Shown: in pieces, positions 16,596 through 25,066 of the stretch
Layout: every line of letters begins with the position of its first letter
How positions within the stretch are numbered: position 1 is the first letter of the stretch
Origin: JAVBQB01 sp031549265
GTDB lineage: Bacteria > Bacillota > Clostridia > Oscillospirales > JAVBQB01
Assembly: GCA_031549265.1 (NCBI GenBank)
Contig: JAVBQB010000002.1
Span: forward strand, 682,001 to 746,000
DNA: 64,000 nt
Direction: 5' to 3'
Program-made: the position numbers and the translations under genes
Notes under the pieces: generated by a model
Databases searched by the model: none
Seen by the model: the letters and a program-made list of their open reading frames with translations, nothing else
Told to the model about the DNA's origin: nothing

Positions 16596-17967
16596 TGGTC
16601 TGTCTCAGGCTGAGATTGATGCGTTACTGAGCGGCAATGCTATCCCGCCGGCTGAGGACAACGCCCAGGATTCAGCCGGGGAACCCGCTGAGCCACCCGA
16701 AGTCGGCGAAGTCCCTGAAGAAATACAGGCTGAAAGTATCGAGGACAGCGCGCCCGCTGACATTCCAGAGCCGGACGCAACCTTTGAAATGCCTGAAATC
16801 GAGCAACCAGAACCGGAGCCGGCCGTTGAACCGTCTTCTGATGATCCGGTGCCGGAAGAACTTCTTACAACAATGGAGAAGGACGCGGTCGGTGAAATAG
16901 GAAATATCAGCATGGGTACGGCGGCGACCACTCTGTTCACGCTGTTGAATAAACGTGTTGATATAACCACCCCCCGTGTGTCGATTACCAATATGAAGGC
17001 AATCGCAAAGGATTATCCTTTGCCCTTTGTTGCGGTTCAAGTCGCCTATACCGTGGGTCTTGTCGGCAACAACATTCTGTTTATGAAAGAGCAGGATGTT
17101 AAAGTTATCACTGATCTTATGATGGGCGGCGACGGAACGAATACCTCCGGAGAGCTGAATGAGCTTCACTTGAGCGCGATGAGTGAGGTAATGAACCAGA
17201 TGGTGGGTTCGTCCTCAACTTCGCTTGCCAAGCTGATCGACACTCCCATTGATATCGCGCCGCCATATGCCTACACGGTTGATCTGGGCGCCGAAAGCTC
17301 CCAGCCGATTTTTGAAGCGCAGGAGCCAGTGGTAAAAACCAGCTTTACAATGGATATCGAGGGTCTGGTGCATAGCGAGATAATGCAAATAATGCCAATT
17401 GACTTCGCGAAAAATCTCGTTGAAAGTATGTTTAACGCTCAGTCGCCTCCCGCTGTTCCCGAAGCTGCGCCCGCGCCGCCTCCACCCGCCTCAAAACCCG
17501 CGCCGCCTAAAGCTGCGGCTCCAGCGGCGTCTAGAGCGGAGCCCGCTCCGGCGCCCCAATTTCAGGATGATGACGAGGTGGAAGAGGATTACGAGCCCAG
17601 ACCTCGCCGTCAAAAACGACAGAGGAGACCTGAAGGAAATATGGTCGACGTGAGACCTGTCCATTATGATTCCTTTGATGAAGAAGACTATTTCGAGGAA
17701 GATCTCGGGGACAATATGCAGCTCCTGATGGATGTCCCGCTGCAGGTGACCGTTGAACTCGGAAAGAGCAAAAAGTTTATTAAAGAAATATTGGACTTCA
17801 ATGTCGGAACGATTATTGTATTGGATAAGATGGCCGGCGAATTAGTAGACGTTATTGTTAACGGCAAGCTCATTGCAAAAGGCGAGGTTGTGGTTATCGA
17901 CGACAACTACGGAGCCCGAATCACGGATATAGTTAGTCCGTCCAAACGTGTAAATCCGCTTAAATAA
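16588..17967 (+). CDS. fliY: Flagellar motor switch phosphatase FliY (CheC-like plus FliN domain)
   Basis: FliY dephosphorylates CheY-P and contributes the FliN layer of the switch. It begins with its own CheY-binding peptide SGLSQAEIDALLSG. Both CheC active sites are complete: D-x3-E-x2-N in DAVGEIGN with the Pro 23 residues on, and S-x3-E-x2-N in SAMSEVMN with its Pro. A Pro/Ala and Arg-rich linker leads to a FliN (SPOA) domain near the C-end, with LLMDVPLQVTVELG and ILDFNVGTIIVLDK. Starts at 16576, 16579 and 16588 are possible; the last overlaps the fliM stop and follows AGAGG. Confidence 0.94.
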   Translation: MSSGLSQAEIDALLSGNAIPPAEDNAQDSAGEPAEPPEVGEVPEEIQAESIEDSAPADIPEPDATFEMPEIEQPEPEPAVEPSSDDPVPEELLTTMEKDAVGEIGNISMGTAATTLFTLLNKRVDITTPRVSITNMKAIAKDYPLPFVAVQVAYTVGLVGNNILFMKEQDVKVITDLMMGGDGTNTSGELNELHLSAMSEVMNQMVGSSSTSLAKLIDTPIDIAPPYAYTVDLGAESSQPIFEAQEPVVKTSFTMDIEGLVHSEIMQIMPIDFAKNLVESMFNAQSPPAVPEAAPAPPPPASKPAPPKAAAPAASRAEPAPAPQFQDDDEVEEDYEPRPRRQKRQRRPEGNMVDVRPVHYDSFDEEDYFEEDLGDNMQLLMDVPLQVTVELGKSKKFIKEILDFNVGTIIVLDKMAGELVDVIVNGKLIAKGEVVVIDDNYGARITDIVSPSKRVNPLK

Positions 17968-18029
17968 CGCGTCTTTTTAATAACTGACTTTTAAGTCGTA
18001 ATATTATCTCGCTTGGAGGTACTGCAATT

Positions 18030-18392
18030 ATGGGAAATAGAATTCTTGTTGTCGATGACGCCGCGTTTATGAGAATGATGATTAAAGAAGTGCTCACCAA
18101 AAACGGATTCGAAGTTGTGGGCGAAGCTGAAAACGGAGCCAAAGCGCTGGAAAAGTACAAGGAATTAACCCCGGACCTTGTGATTATGGATATTACAATG
18201 CCGGAGGTTAACGGAATTGAAGCGCTGAAGATGATTAAGGCGCACGACGCTGCGGCTCAGGTCATCATGTGCTCGGCGATGGGACAGCAGGCAATGGTTA
18301 TTGAGGCAATCCAATCCGGAGCGAAGGACTTTATAGTCAAGCCCTTCCAGGCTGACAGAGTTTGCGAAGCAGTCAGAAAGGTATTGGGATAA
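18030..18392 (+). CDS. cheY: Chemotaxis response regulator CheY
   Basis: This single receiver domain (120 residues) has Asp9-Asp10, phosphorylation Asp54 in VIMDITMPEV, Ser in MCSAMG and Lys in VKPF. Phosphorylated by CheA, it binds FliM and FliY to bias rotation. Its position between fliY and fliO is that of B. subtilis cheY. TTGGAGG precedes the ATG. The next gene starts one base after its stop. Confidence 0.95.
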   Translation: MGNRILVVDDAAFMRMMIKEVLTKNGFEVVGEAENGAKALEKYKELTPDLVIMDITMPEVNGIEALKMIKAHDAAAQVIMCSAMGQQAMVIEAIQSGAKDFIVKPFQADRVCEAVRKVLG

Positions 18393-18393
18393 C

Positions 18394-19467
18394 GTGTCGC
18401 CTCAGTTGCACGGTTTTTTTCTGTTTTTAGCGGAAGCACCGGCAGACCGCTCGAATTATCTGATAACGCTGGTTATTGGCATCATTATATTTGTTGCCAT
18501 GATTATTGGCGCGCGCTTTCTGCTGAAGTGGGTTGCGAATCGACCGCTGCCTAAGGGATCGCACATACGGATTCTTGATCGGATTTCGGTGATTAACGAT
18601 TGTACGTTGATGCTTGTAGAGGTTGCCGGCAAGGTGCTTTTGATCGGCGTATCGAAAGAAAAGACGTCATTTTTGTGCGAGCTGGACAGTGAGCTTATAG
18701 GCGGTTCGCCCGATTTCACGTCACAGACCGGAACTCCGAGCCCGGCCGCAAGCAGCGGCGAAGAAAAAGATACGACATTCTCCGAGCGTTTTTTTCATAA
18801 TTTAAAGCTGGCCGCGGGACTGGCGCCAAAAGGCTCTCAGCCCTTGCGGCCTAATGCGTCGAAAAAGCGGAACATTCCGTCCCAGAATGACGCGATGGGA
18901 CAAGTTCCGTTCATTTCCGCGTCGGCTCAGCGCCAGACTCCGCCGGCAGCCAACACTCAGCGTGCCGGAGTTGATTTCAAACAGGCGCTTGATGTGGTTA
19001 TGAAGCACCAGGAGAGTTCCCGTGAACCCGAACAGGGACAGGCGACTCCCAGAATGAACGCCGATTACGCGGCAGCCGCCGAGAGGGTGAAGCAGCTCTC
19101 CCAGGTGGACGAAAGCAAGAGCGCTGAACGTGTCGCGGCGAGGGAAGCCGCCAGGCAGAGCCAGGCTGCGCAGATTCCGAGAATGCCTGAAGTATTTACT
19201 CCGGCGCCGAGTGAAGAGTCAGACGATATGCCAACTACCGCGCAGGCGGTCGGCAATGAGTTGCGCGCTGACACTGATAATTCTGCGCCCTCAACTGATG
19301 CGGATACAAATGGCGCTTCCTTGACCGGCAGCAATATGACTGAGAAACAGGACACCGCTTCCAAAGAGCAGTCGCCCGACCTGGACGAGCTGCTCGATCT
19401 CGTTTCTAATCGAACCGAGCGATACACAATGAAATCGGGAGAAGGCGGTGTAAGGAATCAAACATGA
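18394..19467 (+). CDS. fliO: Flagellar biosynthetic protein FliO (FliZ-type) with long C-terminal tail
   Basis: FliO assists assembly of the FliP export gate. One membrane helix lies at about residues 22-45, then the conserved cytoplasmic domain HIRILDRISVINDCTLMLVEV with LLIGVSKEK. The remaining ~240 residues (357 in total) are low-complexity Ala/Ser/Gln/Asp sequence and much longer than common FliO tails. Start is a GTG one base after cheY. The end overlaps fliP by ATGA, so fliO and fliP are coupled. Confidence 0.88.
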   Translation: MSPQLHGFFLFLAEAPADRSNYLITLVIGIIIFVAMIIGARFLLKWVANRPLPKGSHIRILDRISVINDCTLMLVEVAGKVLLIGVSKEKTSFLCELDSELIGGSPDFTSQTGTPSPAASSGEEKDTTFSERFFHNLKLAAGLAPKGSQPLRPNASKKRNIPSQNDAMGQVPFISASAQRQTPPAANTQRAGVDFKQALDVVMKHQESSREPEQGQATPRMNADYAAAAERVKQLSQVDESKSAERVAAREAARQSQAAQIPRMPEVFTPAPSEESDDMPTTAQAVGNELRADTDNSAPSTDADTNGASLTGSNMTEKQDTASKEQSPDLDELLDLVSNRTERYTMKSGEGGVRNQT

Positions 19468-20279
19468 TTAAAAAGATTGGGGCTTTGGCGGTCACCTTAC
19501 TGATCGTTCTATCGGCGGTCTTGATGATGATTCCTGATGCCGGGGCAACTAACGCTTTGCCTCCGAATACTGACATTACCGCAGGTACCGAAGCCGATAC
19601 ATTCCCATTTAACATTTTTGACGGAATAAATATCGGTGAAGCCGGCACTACGTCGCAGATAATAATACTACTGACCATTCTGACGATACTCCCGTCCATC
19701 CTCTTGATGCTGACAAGCTTTACCAGGATAATAATCGTGTTCTCGTTCCTGCGCAACGCAATGGGTACAATGCAAATGCCGCCCAACCAGGTACTTATCG
19801 GACTGTCGCTGTTCCTGACGCTTTTTATCATGTGGCCGGTTTTTGACAGGGTAAACCAGGAGGCTATCGCGCCGTTTGACCGCGGGGAAATTGCTTTTGA
19901 CCAAATGTTGACCAACTCCATTGATCCGTTCCGCGACTTTATGTTCGAACAGATCGAAATACAGGGAAATCAGAGCAGTTTGCAGACATTCATCAACCTT
20001 GCGGATGTCGAGCAGCCCGAAAACATGAGCGATATCCCGACTCACGTACTCATCCCGGCATTTATTACCAGTGAGATCAAGACAGCGTTTAAAATCGGAT
20101 TTTTGGTATTCGTACCGTTTATCGTTATAGACATGATAGTTGCCTCCGCGCTGATGTCCATGGGCATGATGATGCTGCCGCCGGTCATGATAGCGCTGCC
20201 CTTTAAGATAATGGTTTTCGTTTTGGTTGACGGATGGAATTTGATCGTGAACACTATGGTGCTTTCATTCCGGCCGTAG
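19464..20279 (+). CDS. fliP: Flagellar biosynthetic protein FliP
   Basis: FliP is the main subunit of the export gate. The 271-residue protein has a cleavable-looking signal (about 1-29), and motifs ILPSILLMLTSFTRIIIVFS, FLRNAMGTMQMPPNQVLIGL, FIMWPVFDRVN and the C-terminal MGMMMLPPVMIALPFKIMVF. Four membrane segments are visible after the signal. Length is normal for Firmicutes. A 172-base gap, unusual here, separates it from fliQ. Confidence 0.96.
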   Translation: MIKKIGALAVTLLIVLSAVLMMIPDAGATNALPPNTDITAGTEADTFPFNIFDGINIGEAGTTSQIIILLTILTILPSILLMLTSFTRIIIVFSFLRNAMGTMQMPPNQVLIGLSLFLTLFIMWPVFDRVNQEAIAPFDRGEIAFDQMLTNSIDPFRDFMFEQIEIQGNQSSLQTFINLADVEQPENMSDIPTHVLIPAFITSEIKTAFKIGFLVFVPFIVIDMIVASALMSMGMMMLPPVMIALPFKIMVFVLVDGWNLIVNTMVLSFRP

Positions 20280-20388
20280 CAAAAGAGTAATTGCGATTAT
20301 AAATTGAGTTCTTTAATCGGCAAACCAGTATTGCTGTGCGGGACAGCTTAACCTCCGCGTTAGTCGCTATATCAATATTTCGGCACTG

Positions 20389-20437
20389 TTTAATCTCGGG
20401 GGCATGACCCAGACTTTCGACCCGCACCCGAGTTAAA
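20389..20437 (+). promoter_or_regulatory. Stem-loop abutting the fliQ ribosome site
   Basis: TTTAA plus CTCGGG (20389-20400, one bulged T) pairs with CCCGAG plus TTAAA (20427-20437) around a 26-base loop. The 3' arm runs directly into the fliQ ribosome site AAAGGAGG at 20435-20442, sharing its first bases. There is no T run, so it is not a terminator. It could limit or time FliQ translation, or protect a processed mRNA end; this is inference. Confidence 0.5.
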
Positions 20438-20451
20438 GGAGGTTCTGCTCG

Positions 20452-20721
20452 TTGGATCAAGGCAGTATCATCACCATTATTCAGGATGCAATCGTCACTA
20501 TGACAGTGATCTCAATCCCGCTGCTGGGACTTGGGCTGCTCGTCGGAATTATTCTTTCGATATTTCAGGCCACTACCCAGATAAATGAACAGACGATCAT
20601 TTTCGTTTCCAAAATATTGGCCGTATTTGTTGCGTTAATAATATTTGGGCCCTGGATGCTTGTAGAACTACAATCGTTCACCCTGCGAATATTTGAGTAT
20701 ATGCAAACAATGGTAAGATAG
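20452..20721 (+). CDS. fliQ: Flagellar biosynthetic protein FliQ
   Basis: FliQ is the small export-gate subunit. The 89 residues form two membrane hairpin helices, with IPLLGLGLLVGIILSIFQATT and INEQTIIFVSKILAVF in the loop and second helix. The start is a TTG at 20452, ten bases after AAAGGAGG. Only 18 bases separate it from fliR. Confidence 0.95.
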   Translation: MDQGSIITIIQDAIVTMTVISIPLLGLGLLVGIILSIFQATTQINEQTIIFVSKILAVFVALIIFGPWMLVELQSFTLRIFEYMQTMVR

Positions 20722-20739
20722 AAAAGGCGGATAGATTCC

Positions 20740-21531
20740 GTGCAATGGATAACGGGCGATCCAATTGAATGGCTTGGGTATTTTCTCCTGATACTCTTGC
20801 GAATGTCGGGATTATTTGTGTTATCGCCCATACTCGGCAGGGCGAATATTCCGGTCATTACCCGGCTGGGACTCAGCCTTTTACTCAGCTTCATAGTAGT
20901 CTCGATCCTGCCGCGGGATTTTTTGCTCCCATTTTCGGGAGCCATTGGTTTTATACTTGCCTGCGTGCTTGAATTATTGGTCGGACTTACAATGGGATAT
21001 TTGACCACGCTTTTCTTCTCGGCGGTCTTCGTCGGGGGTCAGATTATCGATATGCAGATCGGACTGGGCATGGTGCAGATTTTTGATCCGCAGACAAATA
21101 TTCAGGTGCCTATCGTCGGCAGCCTGCTGAATATCATTTTGCTCCTGGCTTTCCTGATTACGGATGGACACTTGAAGCTTATCCAGATTATTATCGAATT
21201 CTACGACGTCGCGCCGCCCGGGCATCTGACTTTGGATCCGAATATCGCGGGAGCCGTCGTGATTGCCTTTGTCCGTGTATTTGTGCTGGGTCTCAGCATT
21301 GCGATTCCCTTTATTGCCAGCGGGTTACTTGCGGAAGTCGGACTGGGTATCATGGTCAGAATTGCTCCGCAGCTCAATATATTCGTGCTCGGAATCCCGG
21401 TTAAGACAATCATCGGATTTGTTCTGCTTGTCCTGATCGTTCCGATATTCGTGAGTCTTTCCGATCAAATATTTGACGAACTATGGGAAAGCATGGACGC
21501 GGTTCTTATGTATCTCGCCCCCAGCGGATAA
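20740..21531 (+). CDS. fliR: Flagellar biosynthetic protein FliR
   Basis: FliR completes the FliP-Q-R gate. The 263 residues hold about six membrane segments, with the recognisable GYLTTLFFSAVFVGGQIIDM and PQLNIFVLGIPVKTIIGF motifs. GTG start with AAGGCGG upstream. flhB follows after 63 bases, as in all Firmicutes loci. Confidence 0.95.
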   Translation: MQWITGDPIEWLGYFLLILLRMSGLFVLSPILGRANIPVITRLGLSLLLSFIVVSILPRDFLLPFSGAIGFILACVLELLVGLTMGYLTTLFFSAVFVGGQIIDMQIGLGMVQIFDPQTNIQVPIVGSLLNIILLLAFLITDGHLKLIQIIIEFYDVAPPGHLTLDPNIAGAVVIAFVRVFVLGLSIAIPFIASGLLAEVGLGIMVRIAPQLNIFVLGIPVKTIIGFVLLVLIVPIFVSLSDQIFDELWESMDAVLMYLAPSG

Positions 21532-21594
21532 AAAACCTTAATCAGACCTCTGAACCGGCTTAACGATTGCTCTGGACTTGTGTGGTGATTTGAC

Positions 21595-22707
21595 TTGGCG
21601 TCCAGCGGTGAAAAAACTGAAAAAGCAACACCAAAAAAGCGGCAGGACGCCCGTAAAGAAGGTCAGGTTCTAAAGAGCCAGGAAATGTCTACGGCCGCGC
21701 TGCTGATGGCGATGTTTGGGGCATTAAAGATACTTGGAGGCTATATTTACGGCGGTATCCATAATATAATGGTCTATTTTATGAATGGATCGGTGTCTAC
21801 CCGCGGCAATTTCGGCGTTGCGGAGCTTGCGAAGATAATCGGAGATATCCTGATACAGTTCCTGCTTCTTATGTTGCCGCTATTCGCGGTTTCGCTGCTG
21901 GTCGGCATTGTGGCGAATCTTGTTCAGGTGGGTTTTCTTTTCTCAGGAAAAACGATTCGCCCGAAGTTTTCGAAAATTAATCCGCTGCAAGGGTTTAAGC
22001 GGATTTTCTCGATGCGGTCGGTTGTCGAGATGATTAAGGCTATATTAAAAGTGGTCGCCATCGGCACGATTGCATATCTGGAATTCATGAAGCAGTTCGG
22101 CAAATTCAGTACGCTGATGATGTATGATATCCAGTCAAGCGCCGCCGCTATCGTCGATATGTGTATCAACATTGCCTTTCAGTGCGGTATCGCCTTGGTT
22201 TTTATCGGAGTTATTGACTATGTCTACCAATGGTGGGAGTATGAGAAGAATCTTCGTATGACCAAGCAGGAAATCAAAGACGAATACAAGATGATGGAGG
22301 GCGACCCGAAGATTAAGGGCAAAATCAAGGAAAAGCAGCGTCAGATGGCCATGTCCAGGATGATGGCATCCGTTCCGTCAGCCGATGTCGTCATAACAAA
22401 CCCCACGCACTACGCCGTCGCGCTCAGGTACGACGAAAAGGAAGCGCCTGCGCCCGTGATGCTGGCAAAGGGCAAGGATCTGATTGCGCAGCGCATCAAA
22501 AAAGTCGCGATTGAAAACCACGTCGAGATAGTCGAAAACAAGGCGGTTGCCCAGGCTCTCTTCATTTCCATGGAAATCGGCCAGATGATACCCGAGGATA
22601 TGTACGCGGCTGTGGCAGATATTCTCGCATACGTATACAAGCTCAAGAACCCGAATATTAATCGGGACACTAATATACGCAGAGACCCGAAACTCGGCAG
22701 CGAATAA
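21595..22707 (+). CDS. flhB: Flagellar export substrate-switch protein FlhB
   Basis: FlhB regulates which substrates are exported. Its N-terminus GEKTEKATPKKRQDARKEGQ is diagnostic, four membrane helices follow, and the cytoplasmic domain carries the self-cleavage motif NPTH in VVITNPTHYAVALRY. The 370-residue length is normal. The start is a TTG at 21595 with a weak GGTG site. FliK, also present here, triggers its switch. Confidence 0.96.
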   Translation: MASSGEKTEKATPKKRQDARKEGQVLKSQEMSTAALLMAMFGALKILGGYIYGGIHNIMVYFMNGSVSTRGNFGVAELAKIIGDILIQFLLLMLPLFAVSLLVGIVANLVQVGFLFSGKTIRPKFSKINPLQGFKRIFSMRSVVEMIKAILKVVAIGTIAYLEFMKQFGKFSTLMMYDIQSSAAAIVDMCINIAFQCGIALVFIGVIDYVYQWWEYEKNLRMTKQEIKDEYKMMEGDPKIKGKIKEKQRQMAMSRMMASVPSADVVITNPTHYAVALRYDEKEAPAPVMLAKGKDLIAQRIKKVAIENHVEIVENKAVAQALFISMEIGQMIPEDMYAAVADILAYVYKLKNPNINRDTNIRRDPKLGSE

Positions 22708-22737
22708 AAACATGAATTCACCGGAAGGGGGAGACAC

Positions 22738-24774
22738 ATGAAAATTGGAAATCTGACGATTGCGGCGGTTATCATAGCAATTGTCATGATGCTCATTCTC
22801 CCCATGCCTCCGATGCTTCTTGATACGCTGCTCATAATCAGCATTTCGCTCGCGCTGATCATACTGCTGATAACTCTGTATACGAAGGAAACGCTGGAGT
22901 TTTCCACTTTTCCATCCGTACTGCTGATCGTAACGCTGTTCCGATTGGCACTGAACGTATCCACTACCCGCGTCATCCTCCTCAACGGCGGCGAAGCGGG
23001 TAACGTTATTAAAACCTTCGGCCAGTTTGTTGTGCAGGGGAATATCGTGGTCGGCGTGGTAATATTCCTCGTAATCATAATAATTCAGTTTATCGTTATA
23101 ACAAAAGGCGCCGAACGTGTTGCGGAAGTTGCCGCCAGGTTTACACTGGACGCTATGCCTGGCAAGCAGATGGCGATTGACGCCGATCTCAACTCGGGAA
23201 TGATAGACGAAGCGCAGGCCCGCGTGCGCCGCGAGAAAATTCAGCGTGAAGCGGATTTTTACGGCTCAATGGACGGTGCTTCAAAGTTTGTAAAGGGCGA
23301 CGCAATAGTAAGCATCATTACGGCGCTTATTAACTCAATCGGCGGAATTATTATCGGCACACTTGCCGGCGGCGATATAGGAACCGTGGCAAGCACATAC
23401 ACGATCGCGACAATCGGAGACGGCCTTTGCGGTCAAATCCCGGCGCTGCTGATGTCAACGGCAACAGGTATGGTTGTGACGAAAGCGGCGTCTGAATCGG
23501 ATGTCGGCACCGAGGTATTCGGTCAGATTGCGGGTCAGCCTCAGGTATTGATGATTGCCGGGGCGGTGGTGGTTCTGCTGAGCTTCATACCGGGAATGCC
23601 GATGTTCCAAATGATTATACTCGCGTCGTTTCTTCTGCTTGTGGGCGTTTCGGTCCAGTCGAGGCGAAAGAAGGCCGAGCTTGTTGAAGAGGTTCCGGCG
23701 GTTGAACAGGCAGCGGAGGACACGCGAAAGCCGGAGAACGTCGTTTCGCTTTTGCAGGTTGACCCGATTGAGCTCGAGTTTGGGTACGGCATTATTCCGC
23801 TGGCGGATATTTCCCAGGGAGGCGACCTGCTTGACCGCGTGGTCATGATCCGCCGGCAATGCGCCAAGGATCTCGGCATGATCGTGCCAGTCATCCGATT
23901 GCGGGACAATATTCAGTTCGCGTCCAATGAGTATATGATAAAAATTAAAGGCAACGAAGTGGCAAAAGGCGAAGTAATGCTGGATCACTTCCTCGCGATG
24001 AATCCGGGAGATATCAGCGAGCCCATCGACGGCATCGAGACTATTGAGCCCGCGTTCGGTTTGCCCGCCGTCTGGCTGAACGAACAGCAAAGGGAACGCG
24101 CCGAGCTGTTCGGATATACCATTGTTGACCCGCCATCGGTTATTGCGACCCACCTTACCGAGGTTATACGCAGGCACGCGCACGAGCTGCTCGGACGGCA
24201 GCAGGTTCAGGTGCTGATCGACAACCTGAAGCAGTCGCAACCATCACTGGTCGACGAAGTAGTTCCCAAGCTGTTTTCACTGGGCGAAGTTCAGAAGGTT
24301 CTCGGCAATTTGCTGCGTGAAGGTGTTTCCATACGTGATATGGGCTCGATTATCGAAACACTGGGCGATTTCGGCGCGATGACGCGAGACCCCGATATGC
24401 TGACCGAGTATGTGCGGCAGTCGCTGAAGCGCACGATTACCGGCAGGTATGTCAGCGGAAAGCACATGCGGGTGCTGACTCTTGACCCTGAGCTGGAGCA
24501 TTTGATTCTTGACAATGTCAAGCAGACTGAGCACGGCTCGTACATTGCGCTGGAAGCGGAAGCCATCCAGAAGATATTTGTCAGCCTGCGCAGCGCCATC
24601 GAGCGAATGACTTCGCTGGGCATCAGCCCGATTGTCCTGACCTCTCCCGTTGTGCGCTATCATTTCAAAAGGCTGATCGAGCAGATGGTTCCTGACCTTG
24701 TCGTTCTGTCCTATAACGAGATTGAGCAGGATGTTGATATCCAGGCTGACGGGATAGTCACGATCCAGAAATAA
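22738..24774 (+). CDS. flhA: Flagellar biosynthesis protein FlhA
   Basis: FlhA is the large ring protein of the export gate. At 678 residues it is full length. Eight membrane segments occupy roughly 1-300, interrupted by the conserved cytoplasmic FHIPEP loop, here ARFTLDAMPGKQMAIDADLN followed by RVRREKIQREADFYGSMDGA. The cytoplasmic nonamer domain (about 350-678) includes YTIVDPPSVIATHLTEVI and the C-terminal tail. GGAAGGGGGAG precedes the ATG. It ends the second flagellar block. Confidence 0.97.
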   Translation: MKIGNLTIAAVIIAIVMMLILPMPPMLLDTLLIISISLALIILLITLYTKETLEFSTFPSVLLIVTLFRLALNVSTTRVILLNGGEAGNVIKTFGQFVVQGNIVVGVVIFLVIIIIQFIVITKGAERVAEVAARFTLDAMPGKQMAIDADLNSGMIDEAQARVRREKIQREADFYGSMDGASKFVKGDAIVSIITALINSIGGIIIGTLAGGDIGTVASTYTIATIGDGLCGQIPALLMSTATGMVVTKAASESDVGTEVFGQIAGQPQVLMIAGAVVVLLSFIPGMPMFQMIILASFLLLVGVSVQSRRKKAELVEEVPAVEQAAEDTRKPENVVSLLQVDPIELEFGYGIIPLADISQGGDLLDRVVMIRRQCAKDLGMIVPVIRLRDNIQFASNEYMIKIKGNEVAKGEVMLDHFLAMNPGDISEPIDGIETIEPAFGLPAVWLNEQQRERAELFGYTIVDPPSVIATHLTEVIRRHAHELLGRQQVQVLIDNLKQSQPSLVDEVVPKLFSLGEVQKVLGNLLREGVSIRDMGSIIETLGDFGAMTRDPDMLTEYVRQSLKRTITGRYVSGKHMRVLTLDPELEHLILDNVKQTEHGSYIALEAEAIQKIFVSLRSAIERMTSLGISPIVLTSPVVRYHFKRLIEQMVPDLVVLSYNEIEQDVDIQADGIVTIQK

Positions 24775-24852
24775 AAAGGCTTTACGCCGGGCGGTTACGC
24801 CGGTTCTTGCGCACAAGTCCGCGGCAGATTAATGACGTGGACGGCGCGGGAG

Positions 24853-24880
24853 CCGGAGTGGTCGTCCGGATTTTTTATTT
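24853..24880 (+). terminator. Weak terminator after flhA
   Basis: CCGGA (24853-24857) pairs with TCCGG (24865-24869), and ATTTTTTATTTT follows. The stem has only five base pairs, so termination is probably partial, letting some transcription reach flhF. Confidence 0.5.
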
Positions 24881-24905
24881 TATCGCAGCTGATAAGGCTG
24901 AACGC

Positions 24906-24935
24906 TTGATTTATCATACTTATATGTAGTATAAT
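24906..24935 (+). promoter_or_regulatory. Sigma-A promoter for flhF-flhG-sigma-28 block
   Basis: TTGATT at 24906-24911 is followed after 18 bases by a perfect TATAAT at 24930-24935, inside the 280-base gap between flhA and flhF. The rest of that gap is AT-rich without a gene. The promoter lies about 130 bases before the flhF start, leaving a long untranslated leader. Confidence 0.75.
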
Positions 24936-25066
24936 GTAATAATATAAAATTGCGCGATTGATCGGACAAAGGCGGGAATCGATGAGCGGTCATAATTAAT
25001 TAAGTAATTGATTTGCCGCTTGTGGGCCGAACCGGTTTGTAATATACACAAAGGGTGATTATTCAG

